Origin: Acidobacteria bacterium AH-259-L09
Lineage (GTDB): Bacteria > Acidobacteriota > UBA6911 > RPQK01
Assembly: GCA_027717875.1 (NCBI GenBank)
Contig: JALLOL010000056.1
Location: 1 to 12,079, forward strand
Reading direction: 5' to 3'
DNA: 12,079 nt
The notes under the pieces were generated by a model, which searched no databases, had not been told where the DNA came from, and saw nothing but the letters and a program-made list of their open reading frames with translations. The stretch's first letter is position 1, and every line of letters starts with the position of its first letter. Of this stretch, positions 7,922 to 12,079 are shown piece after piece. The translations under genes and the position numbers were made by a program.

Positions 7922-7930
7922 TGGTACAAT
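7922..7930 (+). promoter_or_regulatory. extended -10 promoter of rnpB
   Basis: TGG followed by TACAAT ends eight bases before the predicted 5' end of the RNase P RNA, the correct distance for a transcription start near 7938. The -35 region would fall inside the last heptamer repeats and has no good TTGACA match, so promoter strength probably rests on the TGn extension. Confidence 0.6.
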
Positions 7931-7937
7931 ACAAAAG

Positions 7938-8342
7938 TCCGGCAAGTAGAGAGGGTGATCGCTCTTCGGGCACCAGCTCGGAGGGAGGAAAGTCCGAACA
8001 CCGGAGGGCAGCGTGCTTCCTAACGGGAAGGAGGGGTGACCCTACGGAAAGTGCCACAGAAAAGAAACCGCCTGAGGAGGCGCTTTCTGCTTTCTCAGGT
8101 AAGGGTGAAAAGGTGGGGTAAGAGCCCACCGCTTCGATGGTGACATTGAAGGCATGGTAAACCCCACGCGGTGCAAGGCCAAATAGGCTCCGTTTTGGGC
8201 TGGCCCGGCTTCTCCACCGAGAAAACTCGCTGGGAGCGGAGCGGGTAGGCCGCTTGAGGATTGAGGTGACTTAATCCCCAGAGGAATGATCACCGCCCCC
8301 GAAAAGGGGTACAGAATTCGGCTTACATCTCTACTTGCCGGA
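7938..8342 (+). ncRNA. rnpB: RNase P RNA, bacterial class A
   Basis: This is the catalytic RNA of ribonuclease P, which trims the 5' leader from precursor tRNAs. The ends are fixed by helix P1: bases 7939-7951 pair perfectly with 8329-8341 (13 bp). The conserved 5' core GAGGAAAGTCCGAACACC begins near 7985 and pairs, with the known bulged U, to the 3' core ACAGAATTCGGCTTAC at 8311-8326 to form P4. The middle shows AGAGCCCACCG, then the L15 segment GGTAAACCCCACGCGG near 8157, which binds the CCA end of tRNA, followed by GTGCAAGGCCAAATAG. The domain order and a length of about 405 bases fit type A. Short reading frames inside it are not genes. No clear terminator follows. Confidence 0.97.
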
Positions 8343-8385
8343 TTCCGCTGACCCGCTGACCAGAACTCAACAGCTCGGTTCACTA

Positions 8386-8413
8386 TTGCCTCCGCTCGAC
8401 GAAGTGCTACAAT
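8386..8413 (+). promoter_or_regulatory. promoter of the P1 peptidase gene
   Basis: A -35-like TTGCCT (8386-8391), a 16-base spacer and TACAAT (8408-8413) preceded by TGC form an extended -10 promoter. The -10 overlaps an in-frame ATG at 8412. If the promoter is real, transcription starts near 8420 and that ATG cannot be used, which supports ATG 8472 as the true start. Confidence 0.5.
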
Positions 8414-8471
8414 GAGCACGCCGTTGGCAAGATGCCGATTCAATCAAAAGCAACGAAAAAATGTTCCAGCA

Positions 8472-9521
8472 ATGTCGAAGTTCAATCGCCGTGAATTTGG
8501 CAAGCTTGCAGTTAGCCTACCTATGATGCCGAAGCTCCAAGAAACCGGAAAGCTCGACTATGCCGGAGGCCTCACTGACATCCGTGGGATTCGAGTAGGC
8601 CATTTCACCGACTCGCGGCGACCGACGGGCTGTACAGTGGTATTGATTGAAAAGGGCGCCGTCGCTGGTGTCGATGTTCGAGGGTCAGCCCCTGGGACAC
8701 GCGAGACCGACTTGCTCGAACCCCGCAACACCGTCCAGAAAGTGCACGCTGTCGTTTTATCGGGTGGAAGTGCCTTCGGTCTGGATAGTGCTGCCGGTGT
8801 CGTTCAATACCTGGAAGAGAAAGGCATTGGTTATCCAACCCGATACGGGCCAGTCCCCATCGTCCCGGCTGCCATCCTGTACGACCTGGGGGTGGGCAAT
8901 TCTTCCATTCGCCCCGACCGTCAAGCTGGTTATCGCGCCTGCCGCAACGCCACCACCGGACCTATTGAAGAAGGCAACGTCGGAGCTGGGGCTGGAGCAA
9001 CTGTTGGAAAGCTACTGGGAGCGGAGAGGGGAATGAAAGGGGGCCTGGGAAGTGCCAGTATCCGTGTAGGTCAGCTGGCCGTCACGGCCCTCGCGGCGGT
9101 TAACGCCTCGGGAGATGTGATTGATCCGGCCAGTGGACGTATACTGGCCGGGGCCCGCAGCAAAGATGGTAAATCATTCGCTGACCTTGCCCAGATACTG
9201 AAGAAGACCCCCCTTTCGCCGGTTCAAAACCTCGGAGAAAACACTACGCTTGGAGTGGTTGCCACCAATGCTTCATTCGACAAGGCGGCCACTCAGAAAG
9301 TCGCCCAAATGAGCCACGACGGACTGGCCCGGGCCATTAATCCGATTCATCTCCCATCGGACGGCGACACGATTTTTTCTCTTTCGACGGGGGAACTGGA
9401 TGGGAGCGATCTGGGACAAGTCGGAGCTCTGGCCGCCGAAGCGATCACCCAGGCCGTGGTCCGTGCTGTGTTGCAAGCGCGGGGAATTCCCGGCTACCCT
9501 GCCCATTCCGACCTGAAGTAA
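8472..9521 (+). CDS. P1 family peptidase (DmpA-type L-aminopeptidase/D-esterase)
   Basis: The product (349 residues from ATG 8472) belongs to the P1/DmpA/ThnT group of N-terminal nucleophile hydrolases. These cleave themselves into alpha and beta chains and release N-terminal amino acids from small peptides or amides. Seen here are LTDIRGIRVGHFTD near the N-terminus, GCTVVLIEKGAVAGVDVRG, LSGGSAFGLDSAAGV, KGGLGSAS, and GENTTLGVVATNA. The Asn257-Thr258 pair fits the expected self-cleavage site, making Thr258 the nucleophile (family knowledge applied by motif). The beta chain would have about 92 residues. The N-terminus contains NRREFGKLAVS, which resembles a twin-arginine signal but has almost no hydrophobic region after it, so export is uncertain. 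An upstream in-frame ATG (8412) overlaps a likely -10 element. The symporter gene follows after 25 bases. Confidence 0.9.
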   Translation: MSKFNRREFGKLAVSLPMMPKLQETGKLDYAGGLTDIRGIRVGHFTDSRRPTGCTVVLIEKGAVAGVDVRGSAPGTRETDLLEPRNTVQKVHAVVLSGGSAFGLDSAAGVVQYLEEKGIGYPTRYGPVPIVPAAILYDLGVGNSSIRPDRQAGYRACRNATTGPIEEGNVGAGAGATVGKLLGAERGMKGGLGSASIRVGQLAVTALAAVNASGDVIDPASGRILAGARSKDGKSFADLAQILKKTPLSPVQNLGENTTLGVVATNASFDKAATQKVAQMSHDGLARAINPIHLPSDGDTIFSLSTGELDGSDLGQVGALAAEAITQAVVRAVLQARGIPGYPAHSDLK

Positions 9522-9546
9522 ACCAAGTGCAGTTGTTCCACCATCG

Positions 9547-10959
9547 ATGAACCCCCTGCTCCTGGCGCTGCTGATTTACAGCTTCATCTTGATCACCACG
9601 GGCCTGTTCCTCTCGCGCCGCGTCACTCACAGCCTGGACTTTTTTGTGGCCGACAGGAAGCTGGGTCCCGGCCTTCTCTTTTCAACCCTGCTGGCCGCCA
9701 ACATTGGCGCCGGATCTACGGTGGGGGCTGCCGGCCTCGGCTACCAACTTGGACTCTCAGGCTGGTGGTGGGTGGGCTCGGCCGGTCTCGGCTCGGTAAT
9801 TCTGGCCTTTGTGGTGGGCCCTCGAATCCGTGATCTGGCTGAGCGATGGCAATTTCTGACGGTTGGAGACTTTCTGGAGTTTCGCTACAACCGGGCTGTT
9901 CGGGCACTCTCCGCCTTGCTCCTTTGGGCTGGGACGCTGGCCATCCTGGCCGGCCAGCTAATTGCTGTCGCCTGGATCCTGGGGGTCGTGGTTGGAACCA
10001 CCAAGTCAGTGGGCTGCTTGCTGGGAGGATTGGTCGTGGTTGTGTATTTCTCGGCCGGCGGCCTAAAAGGGACCGTATGGATCAATCTGGTTCAACTGCT
10101 GGTCAAGGCGTCGGCATTTCTCCTGGCAGTGCCTCTGGCTCTTTCCAGTGTGGGTGGCTGGAGTGCTCTCCGCCGGAGCATCCTTGAGCAGGAGGCCTAC
10201 AGCCAGTCTTATTTCAACATGACCGGTATCGGTTTGGAAGGAATCTTGGCTTACCTGGTGCTGCTTGTCCCCGCCTTCATTGTCTCCCCGGGGCTGCTGC
10301 AAAAAGTTTACGGAGCACGGAGCACCCGGGCCGTGCGAATTGGGGTGGGTGCCAACGCGGGGGTACTGTTCATTTACGCTTTTTTTCCTGTTCTTCTAGG
10401 AATGTCAGCGGCCGCTGTGTTCCCCAATCTTGGGAACCCGGAATTGGCTCTGCCCTATGTCATGACCGAGCTGCTTCCCCTCTGGTTAGGAGCACTGCTT
10501 CTAGCTGGCGTCTTCTCCGCCGAGATCAGCTCAGCCGATGCAGTCTTGTTCATGCTTTCCACCTCCTTGAGTAAGGACCTTTACCAGACATTCATACGGC
10601 CTGAGTTAGATGAGCAGCAGCTTCTACGCATCAGCCGCTACACATCGGCAGTTGCCGGTGTTCTGGCGGTAGCACTCGCCATCGTCCTTCCTTCCGTGAT
10701 CTCGGCTCTAACGATTTTCTATAGCCTGATTTCGGTAACCTTTTTTGCGCCGGTCGTATTCGGACTTTACTCTGGCGGCCGAGGAGGCTCTTGCTTAGCG
10801 GTCATAATCATCTCTGTGATCGCTACCGCGGTTGTACACGTGATCACGGCAGGAAGCGGAATTTGGATTTTCTCTCCCACTGCATTAGGCATCCTGCTCT
10901 CTGTGCTGCTTATGAGTCTCGGCATGGCATGGTCCCGATCGACAGCACATCAATCGTGA
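9547..10959 (+). CDS. sodium:solute symporter family (SSF) transporter
   Basis: The 470-residue product is very hydrophobic, with roughly a dozen membrane segments, and matches the SSF/SLC5 family that imports organic solutes with Na+. The first helix (about 3-22) leads to SLDFFVADRKLGPGLLFSTLLAANIGAG, the family's N-terminal signature with the unwound TM1 region. Then follow RWQFLTVGDFLEFRYN, FSAGGLKGTVWINLVQ, and FSAEISSADAVLFMLSTSLSKDLYQ, typical of the sixth to eighth helices and the Na+ site. Substrate cannot be read from the sequence; related proteins carry proline, pantothenate, sugars or other solutes. It begins 25 bases after the peptidase gene with no promoter between, so the two are probably co-transcribed, and it might import amino acids released by that peptidase (inference). 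No clear ribosome-binding site precedes the ATG. Confidence 0.9.
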   Translation: MNPLLLALLIYSFILITTGLFLSRRVTHSLDFFVADRKLGPGLLFSTLLAANIGAGSTVGAAGLGYQLGLSGWWWVGSAGLGSVILAFVVGPRIRDLAERWQFLTVGDFLEFRYNRAVRALSALLLWAGTLAILAGQLIAVAWILGVVVGTTKSVGCLLGGLVVVVYFSAGGLKGTVWINLVQLLVKASAFLLAVPLALSSVGGWSALRRSILEQEAYSQSYFNMTGIGLEGILAYLVLLVPAFIVSPGLLQKVYGARSTRAVRIGVGANAGVLFIYAFFPVLLGMSAAAVFPNLGNPELALPYVMTELLPLWLGALLLAGVFSAEISSADAVLFMLSTSLSKDLYQTFIRPELDEQQLLRISRYTSAVAGVLAVALAIVLPSVISALTIFYSLISVTFFAPVVFGLYSGGRGGSCLAVIIISVIATAVVHVITAGSGIWIFSPTALGILLSVLLMSLGMAWSRSTAHQS

Positions 10960-11056
10960 GATGTGTTCCACCTCAGAGCGCAGGATCCGGTTTTGCCGCA
11001 CAGAGCGAGCAGGTTTAAAAAATCGCGCCGGATTTCCCCCTCACGGCTGCCCTTCT

Positions 11057-11085
11057 TTGTCCACTGTGCTTGCCAGTGGTAAAAT
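11057..11085 (+). promoter_or_regulatory. promoter of tRNA-Ala
   Basis: TTGTCC (11057-11062), a 17-base spacer and TAAAAT (11080-11085), preceded by TGG, give a good sigma-70-type extended -10 promoter. The start of transcription would be near 11092, about eight bases before the mature tRNA. Confidence 0.65.
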
Positions 11086-11099
11086 CAAGCTTCTCCAGT

Positions 11100-11176
11100 G
11101 GGGACGTAGCTCAGTTCGGAAGAGCGCCTGAATCGCACTCAGGAGGTCGAGGGTTCGAATCCCTTCGTCTCCACCA
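11100..11176 (+). tRNA. tRNA-Ala (anticodon CGC)
   Basis: The 77-base sequence folds into a full cloverleaf. Acceptor GGGGACG (11100-11106) pairs with CGTCTCC (11166-11172) and has a G3-U70 pair, the main alanine identity element, plus discriminator A73 and encoded CCA (11174-11176). The D stem is GCTC/GAGC, with GG in its loop. The anticodon stem CCTGA/TCAGG holds the loop ATCGCAC, so the anticodon is CGC (11134-11136), reading GCG. The T arm has the loop TTCGAAT, with one G-U pair in its stem. No repeat of its 3' end that would mark an integrated element is seen downstream in the window. Confidence 0.97.
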
Positions 11177-11202
11177 GCAAACTCAATAGAAACAGCTATT
11201 TA

Positions 11203-11385
11203 TTGGAATCCTCAGGAGGGAGCGTTTTAGCCTCTGAGGGTAGTGTGAACCGATTTGGCAAATATGGAAGCCGGTTCAGCCCCTATAGTAGTCGGAATCC
11301 ATACACCTTCCAGGCTCCCAAGCTCTTTGCACCAAAATCTTCCACCACTGGATTGAAGCCGCTTTGGGATGATGAGACACCGTAG
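11203..11385 (+). pseudogene. remnant of a small 'YGS..S..NPY' repeat protein
   Basis: A 60-codon open frame (TTG start, TAG stop) has a middle part that reads SVNRFGKYGSRFSPYSSRN followed by PYTFQAPKLF. I recognise this as the pattern of a widespread family of small secreted proteins of unknown function built from repeated N-P-Y-G-x-Y-G-S-x-[FY]-S-P units. Here only about one and a half units remain. No signal peptide, ATG or ribosome-binding site is visible upstream, and a tRNA gene ends 26 bases before. I read it as a decayed 3' fragment. A short terminator-like hairpin right after the stop (11389-11413) fits the end of a former gene. The family match is from memory of the pattern and no function is known. 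Confidence 0.4.
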
Positions 11386-11388
11386 ACA

Positions 11389-11413
11389 AAGTTAGGGTCG
11401 CTAACTTAGTTTT
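11389..11413 (+). terminator. short intrinsic terminator candidate
   Basis: AAGTTAG (11389-11395) pairs with CTAACTT (11401-11407) across the loop GGTCG, followed by AGTTTT. The stem has seven pairs, mostly A-T, so it would be weak. It lies three bases after the stop of the YGS-type fragment. Confidence 0.4.
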
Positions 11414-11457
11414 CCAGTATTTAAAGTTTTCAGCTGCGCGAGTTCTTGAAGGTCGAC

Positions 11458-11487
11458 TTGAAAATCGAGCTGTTGTATACTTATATT
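11458..11487 (+). promoter_or_regulatory. promoter candidate in the non-coding region
   Basis: TTGAAA (11458-11463), an 18-base spacer and TATATT (11482-11487) form one of the best sigma-70-like matches in the window. Transcription would start near 11494. No gene with a ribosome-binding site follows closely; a terminator-like hairpin begins only about 17 bases later. Confidence 0.45.
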
Positions 11488-11510
11488 GGTTTTGCCGACC
11501 ACACAAGACG

Positions 11511-11549
11511 GAGGGAATGGAGCCTTAGAGCCCATTCCTTCTGTTTTGT
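11511..11549 (+). terminator. intrinsic terminator or attenuator candidate
   Basis: GAGGGAATGG (11511-11520) pairs with CCATTCCTTC (11532-11541), with one G-U pair and an 11-base loop, followed by TGTTTTGT. Together with the promoter at 11458-11487 this would give an RNA of about 55 bases (roughly 11494-11549), or an attenuated leader. Confidence 0.5.
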
Positions 11550-11729
11550 AAATGAATAACTTGCCTTTTACTTCAGATCCTCAAATCCCATCCTCTTCAT
11601 CTATTTCACACTCGTCTTGAGGTAATCGCCGTGGAGCTGAAGTAAGCTGGATACTGGTCCAGGGTATTCCGAAACGCCAAGCCTAAATGCAAACCCTTAG
11701 AAGAACCTCCCCTTCTTACCCTCTATAGC

Positions 11730-11787
11730 TGACTACACTGACTACAAGTCCTGAAACCCAGTGATCATGCCTGTTTTGCTGTAGTCA
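11730..11787. repeat. TGACTACA repeat: two direct copies and one inverted copy
   Basis: TGACTACA occurs at 11730-11737 and 11739-11746 (9-base period) and as its reverse complement TGTAGTCA at 11780-11787. The inverted pair could form an 8-bp stem with a loop of about 33 bases, or serve as spaced protein-binding half-sites. Function is unknown. Confidence 0.6.
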
Positions 11788-11826
11788 CCTGTTGCACAGA
11801 GACTTATCTTCTCGGTGAGCTGCTTA

Positions 11827-11839
11827 GGAACATTGTTCC
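11827..11839. promoter_or_regulatory. 13-base palindrome, operator candidate
   Basis: GGAACATTGTTCC is a perfect dyad (GGAACA-T-TGTTCC). It also belongs to a larger inverted arrangement, since AGGAAC/ATTG at 11826-11835 is echoed in reverse as CAAT/GGTTCCT at about 11852-11862. It lies about 33 bases upstream of a possible -10 for the lipoprotein gene, where a repressor or activator could act. No known regulator can be named from this site. Confidence 0.35.
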
Positions 11840-11868
11840 AGTTCCTTGTGGCAATGGTTCCTTCCAAG

Positions 11869-11877
11869 TGATATTCT
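11869..11877 (+). promoter_or_regulatory. possible extended -10 promoter of the lipoprotein gene
   Basis: TGA followed by TATTCT has the extended -10 layout. Transcription from about 11884 would give a 35-base leader containing the strong ribosome-binding site GGAGG. No -35 at the usual spacing. Confidence 0.35.
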
Positions 11878-11918
11878 TACCCTCCCTAACAATCCCACCT
11901 AAAGGGGGAGGAAATACG

Positions 11919-12079
11919 ATGAGATCTATAACTATCTTATCTCTACGTAGTCTGCATAGGGGCCTGTGCACCAGCCGCAGAGGAAGCCGTGGAGGAAGCC
12001 ACCACTACTGAAGCTGATGTGGAAGCCATCAACAGCTTGCGGGCCGAATTTGTCACTGTTCACAATACCAATGATGCTG
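11919..12079 (+). CDS. SnoaL/DUF4440-like lipoprotein, 5' part, apparently frameshifted
   Basis: ATG 11919 has an excellent ribosome-binding site (GGGGGAGG, ending seven bases before it) and begins MRSITILSL like a signal peptide, but its frame stops at a TGA near 12010. One frame over, from about 11932, the reading is VVCIGACAPAAEE, with a lipobox (IGAC) and an acidic Ala-rich linker, then ADVEAINSLRAEFVTVHNTN, which resembles the first helix of SnoaL-like/DUF4440 (NTF2-fold) proteins. That second frame has an in-frame TAA at 11929 and no usable start. A one-base insertion (or two-base loss) between about 11932 and 11946 would join the two. Either the gene is broken or the assembly has an indel. 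The gene runs past the right edge, so its 3' state is unknown. Confidence 0.6.

Larger units (their letters stand above)
11550..11868. other. gene-free stretch with small repeats
   Basis: I see no coding region with a plausible start here on either strand; a 22-codon frame from ATG 11552 lacks a ribosome-binding site. What it holds is a small hairpin-like segment near 11647-11668 with CTGG/CCAG at its centre, three copies of TGACTACA (one inverted), and a palindrome just before the promoter of the last gene. The base composition and lack of open frames differ from the compact left part of the window. Confidence 0.6.

Noticed and set aside
7804..8129. Minus-strand open frames with repeated RSQESGV-type residues and others over the start of rnpB.
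   Set aside because: They are translations of the 7-base repeat array and of RNase P RNA; neither has coding features or a start signal.
8042..8443. A 133-codon minus-strand open frame.
   Set aside because: It covers most of the RNase P RNA on the opposite strand, whose structure explains the sequence.
10960..11056. Imperfect ATCCGG/CCGGAT inverted pair after the symporter gene, as a terminator.
   Set aside because: Six pairs with a long loop and no T-run; likely chance.
11552..11620. 22-codon open frame starting at ATG after the hairpin.
   Set aside because: No ribosome-binding site and no recognisable features; Ser-rich composition follows from the base content.
11100..12079. Integration site (att) at the tRNA-Ala gene.
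   Set aside because: I found no repeat of the tRNA 3' end downstream and no integrase gene in the window.

Overview
The window comes from a Gram-negative bacterium. It carries genes for Kdo and heptose addition to lipopolysaccharide (LPS), a class A RNase P RNA and a tRNA with an encoded CCA end. Split heptose kinase and nucleotidyltransferase genes, a P1-family peptidase with a twin-arginine-like start, frequent GTG/TTG starts, and a heptameric GACTCCT-type repeat array would fit Acidobacteriota or a related soil or subsurface lineage. That assignment is inference from gene content only.

Bases 75 to 6692 hold one tight operon on the + strand: waaA, lpxK, waaF, gmhB, rfaE1, rfaE2, waaC. Neighbours overlap through ATGA (three times), TAGTG (once) or 29 bases (gmhB/rfaE1). 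The only gap is 48 bases before rfaE2, where a possible internal promoter lies. LpxK and WaaA finish and decorate lipid A. RfaE1, GmhB and RfaE2 make the activated heptose, and WaaC and WaaF add two heptoses to the Kdo. The sedoheptulose-7-phosphate isomerase (gmhA) and the ADP-heptose epimerase (hldD) are not in the window. The operon ends in a near-perfect 64-base palindrome that encodes the last residues of WaaC.

Bases 6750 to 8342 hold an exported DUF3108 protein, about 171 bases of degenerate 7-base repeats, and rnpB, whose 13-bp P1 helix defines its ends. Bases 8386 to 10959 hold a P1/DmpA-type self-cleaving aminopeptidase and a sodium:solute symporter 25 bases apart, probably co-transcribed.

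From about 10960 to the end the sequence is mostly non-coding. It has a tRNA-Ala(CGC) with a clear promoter, a remnant of a repeat-type 'YGS..S..NPY' protein with a short terminator after it, a promoter followed closely by a terminator hairpin (possible very short RNA), several small repeats and palindromes, and at the right edge the start of a frameshifted lipoprotein with a SnoaL/DUF4440-like domain. I see no convincing new multi-gene system. The items most worth a second look are the palindrome fused to waaC, the graded heptamer array touching the rnpB promoter, the short-RNA candidate and the broken lipoprotein start.
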